Shown here piece after piece: positions 7,483-13,902 of a stretch of DNA of 13,902 nucleotides. The notes under the pieces were generated by a model. That model did not search any database, had not been told where the DNA came from, and worked only from the letters and a program-made list of their open reading frames with translations. Origin of the DNA: JAQICB01 sp046482735 (GTDB taxonomy: Bacteria; Bacteroidota; Bacteroidia; Bacteroidales; UBA1715). Position numbers and translations under genes: made by a program. Each line of letters begins with the position of its first letter. Within the stretch, counting starts at the first letter, position 1. The stretch lies in NCBI GenBank assembly GCA_046482735.1, contig JAWOEL010000032.1, forward strand, positions 1 to 13,902, given 5' to 3'.

Positions 7483-8780
7483 AAATTATTATTTATATTT
7501 ATTCATTTATATATTGCTGCTTAGGTATTCCCGTATTTGGTCTTTTAAGTTTGTTCAACTCAAAAACAAGAGAAGGATTCACTAAAAGATTTTCACAAGA
7601 AAAAAAAATCACCTCATTTGCTCTCAATTCGCATAAAAAAACAGTCCTTTTCCACAGCTCATCGGTCGGAGAATGGGAACAATCAATACCACTTATTCGG
7701 TATCTCAAAAAAAATGAGCCGGATATAGATATTGTTGCCACTTTTTTTTCACCCTCTGCTATTCACCATGCTCACAAAGAAGATGTAGATTTGGCTCTCT
7801 ACCTTCCATTTGACATGTTTTGGACTATGAAAAAATTTTTATTACGCATTCAACCAGCATTTTGGATTATTTCCAAATACGACATCTGGCCTTCATGCAT
7901 GTACGCTGCCCACACATTAGACATACCTGTTTTTTTAACCTCCGCAGAATTAGCAGAAGACTCACACAGACACAAAGGCATCTCAGCAAAACTCAACAAA
8001 AGCTTTTACACATACATCTCAGCCATATTTCCTGTATCAGAAGAATATAAAAACAGATTTTTATCAATCTACCCCTATCCCGAAAGATTAATTGTAGCAG
8101 GAGATGCACGATATGAACAAATTATAGAAAAAGCAAAACAAGCACTTACCAAACCATCTATAGAACTTTTTACGCATCCCAAAACACATACCATAGTCGC
8201 CGGAAGTATATGGCCAAACGATGAAAAACATATTTTTCCTGCATTTTTATCAATATATAAAACACATTCACAGGTACAATTTATACTTGTACCCCACGAG
8301 TTACATGAATCACACATACAATCTATAGAAAACTTTTTTGAGTCACACTCTATACAAACAGAACGATATACCGACTTACGAGCACATAACACAACCAGTA
8401 ATTGCCGTATAGTCATTGTAGACACAATAGGTATATTGGCTCAATTATACAGAAACTGTGATATAGCATATGTTGGTGGAGGATTTTCGACGGGTGTACA
8501 CAACGTAGCAGAACCGGCAGCTTTTGGAAATCCCGTACTATACGGCCCTAAACACATTAATTCTCACGAAGCTATACAATTACAAAAAATTAATGCGGGT
8601 TTTGCTGTTCATAATACCAATGAGTGTAAAGAAATACTAGAATCATTTATACATAATTCTCAATACCGAAACAAAACAGGAGCAACAGCACAAGATTTTT
8701 TATATGCAAATAAAGGAGCAACACACATAATTGTTCACCACATACAAAAAATTCTCTCATCGCACATACAGAATTCATAA
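7479..8780 (+). CDS. waaA: 3-deoxy-D-manno-octulosonic acid (Kdo) transferase
   Basis: It transfers Kdo from CMP-Kdo to the lipid A precursor at the inner membrane (also called KdtA). The 433 residues fit the family. An N-terminal hydrophobic segment (about 3-25) is the expected membrane anchor. Conserved sites are FHSSSVGEWEQ (58-68, with Glu65 in the place of the catalytic Glu), AGSIWPNDE (241-249), VPHELHE (271-277, the VPRH-type motif with Glu in place of Arg) and YVGGGFSTGVHNVAEPAAFG (331-350) followed by NPVLYGPKHINSHEA (351-365). The start overlaps the GT9 stop in an ATGA arrangement, and DUF3109 follows after 11 bases. Whether it adds one or two Kdo residues cannot be read. Complete. 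Confidence 0.95.
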   Translation: MKIIIYIYSFIYCCLGIPVFGLLSLFNSKTREGFTKRFSQEKKITSFALNSHKKTVLFHSSSVGEWEQSIPLIRYLKKNEPDIDIVATFFSPSAIHHAHKEDVDLALYLPFDMFWTMKKFLLRIQPAFWIISKYDIWPSCMYAAHTLDIPVFLTSAELAEDSHRHKGISAKLNKSFYTYISAIFPVSEEYKNRFLSIYPYPERLIVAGDARYEQIIEKAKQALTKPSIELFTHPKTHTIVAGSIWPNDEKHIFPAFLSIYKTHSQVQFILVPHELHESHIQSIENFFESHSIQTERYTDLRAHNTTSNCRIVIVDTIGILAQLYRNCDIAYVGGGFSTGVHNVAEPAAFGNPVLYGPKHINSHEAIQLQKINAGFAVHNTNECKEILESFIHNSQYRNKTGATAQDFLYANKGATHIIVHHIQKILSSHIQNS

Positions 8781-8791
8781 ATTAATACACA

Positions 8792-9382
8792 ATGATATAC
8801 ATAAATGATACACTTATAAGTCTCGACATAATTGAAAAAAAATTTGCGTGCGACTATGCACAATGTAAAGGTGCCTGTTGCATAGAAGGCGACTCGGGTG
8901 CACCATTAACAGACGAAGAAATACACATTCTCGAACAAGATATAAAAGCTATTGCGTCATATATGCCACACAAAAATAAAAAAACACTAGAAAAACAAGG
9001 CGTATATTATATAGACAGAGAAGGCGAAAAAGTAACAACGCTGATCAATAACGCAGAATGTGCATTTGTAACATACACAAACGGCATATTAACCTGTGCA
9101 ATAGAACAAGCATGGGAAGACAACAAAACCAGCTTGCAAAAACCTATTTCCTGTCATTTATACCCTATACGCTGTAAACAATATACCGATTTTGAAGCAT
9201 TAAATTACGACACGTGGCACATATGCAAAGATGCTGTATGCAAAGGAAATCAAGAAAACATACCAATTTATCAGTTTCTACAAGACAGTTTAATACGAAA
9301 ATACGGCACAGAATGGTATGCAGAACTCACATCTATTGCTGAGGATTGGAATAAGACTAAAAATAAACATACAAATAAATAA
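8792..9382 (+). CDS. DUF3109 family cysteine-rich protein
   Basis: A 196-residue soluble protein that matches the DUF3109 pattern common in Bacteroidetes. Cysteines are arranged as Cys20, Cys25, Cys29 and Cys30 (CDYAQCKGACC), then one in NNAECAF, one in LTCAIEQAW, two in PISCHLYPIRC, and two in HICKDAVC. This layout resembles YkgJ/UPF0153 cluster-binding proteins and suggests bound metal, zinc or iron-sulfur; that part is inference. The acidic GDSGAPLTDEEI segment (33-44) follows the first cluster. It lies 11 bases after waaA and 4 bases before the chosen glnN start, so it is probably cotranscribed with both. No signal peptide or membrane segment is visible. Function unknown. Confidence 0.85.
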   Translation: MIYINDTLISLDIIEKKFACDYAQCKGACCIEGDSGAPLTDEEIHILEQDIKAIASYMPHKNKKTLEKQGVYYIDREGEKVTTLINNAECAFVTYTNGILTCAIEQAWEDNKTSLQKPISCHLYPIRCKQYTDFEALNYDTWHICKDAVCKGNQENIPIYQFLQDSLIRKYGTEWYAELTSIAEDWNKTKNKHTNK

Positions 9383-9386
9383 TATT

Positions 9387-11582
9387 ATGAATTCACTTCG
9401 TTTTGAGGCCCTCAAAGGCACAATGAAAGAACGTAAACCTATAGAAATCAAACCTCCGAATGCAAAGACCTCGGACTATTTTGCCTGTAATGTGTTTGAT
9501 AAACCCAAAATGAAAAAATATTTATCAAATACAGCATACTCACATATACTTCATTGTATAGAATCAGGAAAAAAAGTAGATAGAAAAATAGCAGACCAAA
9601 TAGCACTAGGCATGAAAGCATGGGCAATAGAAAATGGCTGCACACACTTCACCCACTGGTTTAATCCCCTTACCGATGGCACAGCCGAAAAACACGATGC
9701 ATTTATAGAATTCGAAAAACAAGGGGAAAGCTATATGTTTGAATCATTTAATGGTGAGCAACTTATACAAGCAGAACCAGATGCATCTTCGTTTCCTTCA
9801 GGAGGCATACGCCAAACATTCGAAGCACGCGGATACACAGCCTGGGATCCATCATCACCGGCTTTTATCATGAACAAAACCCTCTGCATTCCAACAATAT
9901 TTATTGCCTATACCGGCGATTCTCTAGACCACAAAACAGGACTCATAAAATCACTTCAGGCAATAGACAGAGCAGCAGTCAATGTATGTTCCGAATATTT
10001 TGACAAGAATGTAAAAAAAGTACACACATTTTTAGGATGGGAACAAGAATATTTTCTTATAGATGAATTACTATTTTCTGTACGTCCCGACTTATGTTTA
10101 ACAGGCAGGACGTTAATGGGACACGCATCGCCAAAAGACCAACAATTAGATGATCACTACTTTTCATCAATTCCCGAACGAGTAACCAATTTTATGAAGC
10201 ATTTGGAAATTGAAGCCTACAAACTAGGGATTCCGCTAAAAGCACGCCACAACGAAGTTGCCCCCAATCAGTTTGAATGTGCTTCGATATTTGAAGAATG
10301 CAACCTGGCAGTTGACCACAATCAAATATTAATGGATATAATGCGCCGCATAGCATCACATCATAACTTCAAAGTACTCTTTCACGAAAAACCATTTAAA
10401 GGAATAAACGGAAGTGGTAAACATAGCAACTGGTCTCTTGGCACCAATACCGGAGTTAATTTATTAAAACCCGGCAAAAATCCGAAATCAAATATGCAAT
10501 TTCTTACTTTTATAGTAAACACACTCGTAGCTGTATTTGACAATCAAGATTTACTGAGAGCATCTATCATGAGTAATTCGAACGAATATCGTTTAGGAGC
10601 AAACGAAGCTCCACCAGCAATTATTTCTGCATTTTTAGGAACAGAAGTAGCATCTATGCTCGACCAAATAGAATCGCAGGTAAGTGACAAAATTATGAGT
10701 CCGGAAGAAAAAACAAGACTCAAACTCAATATTGGCAAAATACCTGAAGTAATTTTAGACAATACAGACAGAAACCGCACCTCACCTTTTGCCTTTACCG
10801 GAAATCGATTTGAATTTAGAGCTGTCGGTTCTCAGGCAAATTGTTCTGTTGCACTTATTGCTCTCAATACAGCAGTTGCAAACCAACTCACCATATTCAA
10901 AGAAAAAGTAGACAAACTCATAGGACAAGGAGTAAAAAAAGACGAAGCACTTTTACGCACACTCCGAAAACTAATAACATACTCAAAACCAATACGTTTT
11001 GACGGTGATGGATATAGTGATTCATGGCTAGATGAAGCTATTAAAAGAGGACTTACAAACATAAACTCAAGTCCTATAGCACTCGATTCATACCTCCAAC
11101 CAAAAACCATAAAAATGTTTGAAAAATTGGATGTTATGACCAAAACAGAACTAGAATCACGTGTAGAAATCAGAAATGAAATTTACAAAAAAGAAATTCA
11201 AATAGAAAGCCGTGTATTAGGAGATTTAGCCATCAACCACATCATACCTACTGCTATAAAATATCAGACACAACTCATAAAAAACGTACGAGGACTACAA
11301 GATATTTTAGGTGATGAATACAAAAAAATGGCAGCTAATGAATTACTAACCATACGGGAAATATCTGAACACACAGAATCTATTAGACTCAAAGTAGAAA
11401 AAATGCGTATAGAACGAGCTAAAGCAAACAAAAATCCATCAAATAAAAAACGTGCACTACTCTATGCACAACAAGTAAAACCATATTTAGAAGACATACG
11501 CAATCATATAGATCGTCTGGAAACAATTATTGACAATGAACTATGGCCATTACCTAAATATCGGGAAATATTATTCCTGTAA
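9387..11582 (+). CDS. glnN: Glutamine synthetase type III
   Basis: It makes glutamine from glutamate, ammonia and ATP. With the ATG at 9387 the protein has 731 residues, close to the usual 725-730 of GSIII enzymes, and begins MNSLRFEALKG as relatives do. A longer open frame from 9318 would add 23 residues that read through the end of DUF3109, and is rejected. Motifs are THFTHWFNPLTDGTAEKHD (86-104), FNGEQLIQAEPDASSFPSGG (121-140), GWEQEYFLID (217-226), ARHNEVAPNQFE (286-297), NGSGKHSNWSLGTNTG (341-356), and RNRTSPFAF (462-470) followed by TGNRFEFRAVGS (471-482). GSIII differs from GlnA by its length and double-ring dodecamer. It is last in the run that contains glmS, a glutamine consumer. No clear terminator follows it. 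Confidence 0.97.
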   Translation: MNSLRFEALKGTMKERKPIEIKPPNAKTSDYFACNVFDKPKMKKYLSNTAYSHILHCIESGKKVDRKIADQIALGMKAWAIENGCTHFTHWFNPLTDGTAEKHDAFIEFEKQGESYMFESFNGEQLIQAEPDASSFPSGGIRQTFEARGYTAWDPSSPAFIMNKTLCIPTIFIAYTGDSLDHKTGLIKSLQAIDRAAVNVCSEYFDKNVKKVHTFLGWEQEYFLIDELLFSVRPDLCLTGRTLMGHASPKDQQLDDHYFSSIPERVTNFMKHLEIEAYKLGIPLKARHNEVAPNQFECASIFEECNLAVDHNQILMDIMRRIASHHNFKVLFHEKPFKGINGSGKHSNWSLGTNTGVNLLKPGKNPKSNMQFLTFIVNTLVAVFDNQDLLRASIMSNSNEYRLGANEAPPAIISAFLGTEVASMLDQIESQVSDKIMSPEEKTRLKLNIGKIPEVILDNTDRNRTSPFAFTGNRFEFRAVGSQANCSVALIALNTAVANQLTIFKEKVDKLIGQGVKKDEALLRTLRKLITYSKPIRFDGDGYSDSWLDEAIKRGLTNINSSPIALDSYLQPKTIKMFEKLDVMTKTELESRVEIRNEIYKKEIQIESRVLGDLAINHIIPTAIKYQTQLIKNVRGLQDILGDEYKKMAANELLTIREISEHTESIRLKVEKMRIERAKANKNPSNKKRALLYAQQVKPYLEDIRNHIDRLETIIDNELWPLPKYREILFL

Positions 11583-11766
11583 ATTTTACATTTCAAAAAT
11601 AAATGATATCACGCATATATTTTCATGACTGAAGGGTTATTAATATATAAGCAAAAGCAATTATCGCAAAAACAATAGACTTAACATCAACAACTTAGAC
11701 AAGTTACACTATAATGGATTACTCATTAATAGCAAGACTAAAAACAGGTATCCTGCAAAAACCCGT
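11583..11766. other. Non-coding gap between glnN and pckG promoter
   Basis: This AT-rich stretch holds no reading frame I can support. Two weak inverted repeats are visible: AACTT/AAGTT around AGAC (11692-11705), and AAAACAGGT with ACCCGTTTT (11741-11749 and 11761-11769, one A-C mismatch). Neither is followed by a T run, so neither is a convincing terminator for glnN. Confidence 0.5.
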
Positions 11767-11797
11767 TTTGTAATAACAAGAATTTCGCATATTTTTG
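11767..11797 (+). promoter_or_regulatory. Promoter of pckG
   Basis: TTTG (11767-11770) and TATTTTTG (11790-11797) match both Bacteroidetes primary-sigma boxes (TTTG at -33, TAnnTTTG at -7) with exactly 19 bases between, inside the preferred 19-21. Transcription would start near 11802, leaving a leader of nearly 70 bases before the pckG ATG. This is the best promoter match in the window. Confidence 0.7.
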
Positions 11798-11821
11798 AAA
11801 TGCAAAATTATGTGCAAAATT
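11781..11821. promoter_or_regulatory. Operator-like inverted and direct repeats around pckG -7 box
   Basis: AATTTCGCA (11781-11789) and TGCAAAATT (11801-11809) are inverted copies matching at 8 of 9 positions, centred 20 bases apart. They flank the -7 box directly on its left and after three A's on its right. TGCAAAATT occurs again at 11813-11821, a 12-base period. The left arm lies upstream of the predicted transcription start, so a DNA-binding site is more likely than an RNA hairpin. The regulator is unknown. Confidence 0.45.
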
Positions 11822-11870
11822 CAAGAAAAAGATTATTGAATTACGAATTATTAACTAACATTTTTAAACA

Positions 11871-13667
11871 ATGACAAATTTAACTAACAATCAAAAACTC
11901 ATCGATTGGGTAAACGAATGGGCAGAATTATGCCAACCCGATTCAGTGTATTGGTGTGACGGTTCTGAAGAAGAAAACGACCGTTTAAACGACATGATGG
12001 TAGCAGCAGGAACAGCTGTAAAATTAAACGATGAAAAAAGACCAAACTCGTTTTATTATCAATCAGACCCAAGTGATGTTGCTCGTGTAGAGAACAGAAC
12101 ATACATCTGTACAGAAAAAGAAGAAGATGCGGGACCAACAAACAACTGGAACGATCCTACAGAAATGAAACAAATCCTTCGTGACAAATACAAAGGATGT
12201 ATGAAAGGACGTACGTTATATGTTATCCCATTTAGCATGGGGCCACTTGGTTCTGATATTGCAAAAATTGGTGTTGAAATAACAGACTCTGCATATGTTG
12301 TTACCAACATGAGAATTATGACACGTATGGGCAAAGCTGTTCTTGACGTATTGGGTGATGATGGTGATTTTGCACCATGTGTACACTCTGTAGGTGCTCC
12401 ATTAGCAGACGGACAAGAAGACGTAGCATGGCCATGTGCTCCTATAGAAGAAAAATACATTACACACTTCCCCGAAACAAGAGAAATCTGGTCATTCGGA
12501 TCTGGATATGGTGGTAATGCATTATTAGGTAAAAAATGTTTAGCACTTCGTATTGCGTCTTACATGGCAAAAGAAGAAGGATGGTTAGCTGAACACATGC
12601 TTATTTTAGGTCTTACAAGCCCTGAAGGCGAAACAAAATATATTGCAGGTGCATTCCCGTCAGCATGTGGTAAAACCAACTTAGCAATGCTTATCCCTTC
12701 AATTCCGGGATGGAAAGTAAAAACTGTTGGTGATGATATCGCATGGATGAAATTTGGTGAAGACGGACAATTATATGCTATAAATCCTGAAGCTGGATTC
12801 TTTGGTGTTGCTCCGGATACATCTATGAAAACAAATCCAAATGCAATGCTTTCATTACATGCAAACAGTATCTTCACAAACACTGGATTAACTCCTGACG
12901 GAGACGTTTGGTGGCCTGGTATTGGTGTTGATTGTCCTGATGGAACAACAACATGGAAAAACGAAAAATATACAAGCGGTAGCGATGTTCAGATTGCTCA
13001 CCCAAATGCTCGTTTCACTGCTCCGGCAAGCCAATGCCCTGTTATTGATCCTGAATGGGAAAATCCTGCAGGTGTACCAATTTCTGCAATCTTATTCGGT
13101 GGACGTCGTCCATCTACTGTGCCTCTTATTTATGAAGCACGTAACTGGAATCACGGTACATTTATGGGATCGATTGTTGGTTCAGAAGTTACTGCTGCTG
13201 CTATCGGTCTTAAAGCAGGTGTTCGTCGTGACCCATTTGCGATGTTACCATTCTGTGGATATGACATGGCAAACTACTTTGCTCACTGGATTAACATTGG
13301 AAAAAATGCTCCGGATCAATCTAAATTACCACGTATTTTCAACGTAAACTGGTTCCGTAAAGACGAAAACGGTAAATTTATCTGGCCAGGATTCGGCGAC
13401 AACTCTCGTGTTCTTAAATGGGTATTTGACAGATGTAACAATAATGCAAATGTTGTTGATACACCTATCGGTTACGTACCTGCTGCTGACGATATTGATA
13501 TCAGTGGTTTAGATTTATCAACTGAAGAGATGAAAGATCTTCTTGATGTTGATAAAAAACTTTGGAAAGACGAAGTGGAATTAATCAAAGAACATTATGA
13601 CAGATTCCCTAATCTTCCACAAGAATTAAAAGATGAATTAGCGAAATTAGAAGAAGGTTTAAAATAA
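11871..13667 (+). CDS. pckG: Phosphoenolpyruvate carboxykinase, GTP type
   Basis: It interconverts oxaloacetate plus GTP with phosphoenolpyruvate, CO2 and GDP, in gluconeogenesis or, in fermenters, in the CO2-fixing direction towards succinate. The 598 residues match the GTP family (about 600), not the ATP family (about 530). The P-loop AFPSACGKTN (261-270) carries the reactive Cys266 that marks GTP enzymes. Other sites are YGGNALLGKKC (213-223), the metal-site His in EHMLILGLTSPEG (241-253), VGDDIAWMKFG (286-296), INPEAGFFGVAPDTS (304-318) and the Trp/Asn-rich nucleotide-binding region near ARNWNHGTFMGS. It is a single-gene unit with its own promoter and terminator. Arg codons are only CGT and AGA, unlike the mixed usage in neighbouring glnN, a sign of high expression. 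Complete. Confidence 0.96.
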   Translation: MTNLTNNQKLIDWVNEWAELCQPDSVYWCDGSEEENDRLNDMMVAAGTAVKLNDEKRPNSFYYQSDPSDVARVENRTYICTEKEEDAGPTNNWNDPTEMKQILRDKYKGCMKGRTLYVIPFSMGPLGSDIAKIGVEITDSAYVVTNMRIMTRMGKAVLDVLGDDGDFAPCVHSVGAPLADGQEDVAWPCAPIEEKYITHFPETREIWSFGSGYGGNALLGKKCLALRIASYMAKEEGWLAEHMLILGLTSPEGETKYIAGAFPSACGKTNLAMLIPSIPGWKVKTVGDDIAWMKFGEDGQLYAINPEAGFFGVAPDTSMKTNPNAMLSLHANSIFTNTGLTPDGDVWWPGIGVDCPDGTTTWKNEKYTSGSDVQIAHPNARFTAPASQCPVIDPEWENPAGVPISAILFGGRRPSTVPLIYEARNWNHGTFMGSIVGSEVTAAAIGLKAGVRRDPFAMLPFCGYDMANYFAHWINIGKNAPDQSKLPRIFNVNWFRKDENGKFIWPGFGDNSRVLKWVFDRCNNNANVVDTPIGYVPAADDIDISGLDLSTEEMKDLLDVDKKLWKDEVELIKEHYDRFPNLPQELKDELAKLEEGLK

Positions 13668-13696
13668 TCTTTCAATAATTTAAGACTAGTAATAAC

Positions 13697-13735
13697 AAAA
13701 AAAGGCTGTCTATAAATAGACAGCCTTTTTTTTTT
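13697..13735 (+). terminator. Strong intrinsic terminator after pckG
   Basis: GGCTGTCTA (13704-13712) and TAGACAGCC (13717-13725) pair perfectly over 9 bases around a TAAA loop, followed by ten T's (13726-13735). Seven A's precede the stem, so it can also work on the opposite strand. It begins 29 bases after the pckG stop. Confidence 0.93.
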
Positions 13736-13780
13736 CTAAAATGTATATGTTTGTTTAATCTCCCTCTCACACAAAAGGAA

Positions 13781-13901
13781 TTACATTCCCGCACGTTTAG
13801 CTTGTGCTACATATATAATATGTTTGCTAATATCTGTCTACTAACGTAAGTTCGATATAATTTTTGAGTTCAGAACGCTTAGAAATAGTAAGATTCGATT
13901 A
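13781..13901 (-). pseudogene. Possible damaged C-terminal end of a convergent gene at right edge
   Basis: Two protein-like minus-strand pieces overlap here in different frames. One reads SKRSELKNYIELTLVDRY and stops at 13827-13829, with an in-frame TAA at 13899-13901 at the very edge. The other reads TDISKHIIYVAQAKRAGM (13837 to 13784) and stops at 13781-13783. Removing one base near 13835 would join them into one tail of about 38 residues. That fits either a decayed gene or sequencing errors at a low-coverage contig end, and the bidirectional terminator suits a convergent gene. I do not recognise the protein, and chance is a real alternative. Confidence 0.25.
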
Positions 13902-13902
13902 A

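Noticed and set aside
9318..9386. Upstream ATG extending glutamine synthetase by 23 residues
   Set aside because: The extension lies inside DUF3109 in another frame, and the start at 9387 gives the normal GSIII length and N-terminus.
11741..11769. Inverted repeat as a glnN terminator
   Set aside because: The stem has a mismatch and no T run follows; its right arm overlaps the -33 box of the pckG promoter.
12059..12460. Long antisense open frame within pckG
   Set aside because: It lies entirely opposite a well-supported gene, has no recognisable domain, and no start context or promoter.
12922..13347. A 141-codon open frame on the plus strand
   Set aside because: It is a frame-shifted shadow lying wholly within pckG, whose motifs are clear in the other frame.
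1..13902. CRISPR array, tRNA, rRNA, toxin-antitoxin or phage defence genes
   Set aside because: I saw no regular spaced repeats, no RNA gene signatures, and no such protein families; all sizeable genes are housekeeping or envelope types.

Overview
The window is about 14 kb of AT-rich DNA from a Bacteroidetes bacterium, most likely of Bacteroidales type. Four things point there: a run of Bacteroidetes-typical families (DUF4270 lipoprotein, type III glutamine synthetase, DUF3109, a truncated GlgA-like protein divergent from panC-panD); promoter boxes of the Bacteroidetes form TAnnTTTG with an upstream TTTG; A/T-rich translation starts without a clear Shine-Dalgarno sequence; and a lipoprotein signal followed by acidic residues. 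It looks like ordinary housekeeping chromosome. I see no mobile element, CRISPR array, tRNA or rRNA.

Layout. Positions 1 to about 140 are strikingly GC-rich (about 72% over the first 120 bases). They abruptly replace the C-terminus of a membrane protein, so the left edge looks like an assembly chimera. Next come three minus-strand genes in a tight operon, in transcription order panC, panD and a YbhN/UPF0104-type membrane protein. A divergent intergenic region (2242-2433) carries candidate promoters in both directions. On the plus strand it is followed by a 269-residue GlgA-like half-protein. A second plus-strand run of nearly abutting genes follows: DUF4270 surface lipoprotein, glmS, GT9 heptosyltransferase-like, waaA (kdtA), DUF3109 and glnN. 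A 288-bp gap then holds a well-formed promoter with an operator-like inverted repeat. The final gene is a GTP-type phosphoenolpyruvate carboxykinase (pckG), followed by a strong intrinsic terminator and about 160 bases that may hold the damaged tail of a convergent gene.

Function. panC and panD supply pantothenate for coenzyme A. GlmS makes glucosamine-6-phosphate from fructose-6-phosphate and glutamine. This feeds UDP-GlcNAc, hence peptidoglycan and lipid A, and the next two genes add Kdo and probably a core sugar to lipid A. The same gene run ends with glutamine synthetase, which makes the amino donor GlmS consumes. PckG links oxaloacetate and phosphoenolpyruvate, and in fermentative Bacteroidetes may run in the CO2-fixing direction. 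I found no new multi-gene system. The points most worth a second look are the GlgA-like protein lacking its nucleotide-sugar motif and second domain, the pckG promoter/operator, the amino-sugar/LPS/glutamine gene run, and the two abnormal contig edges.
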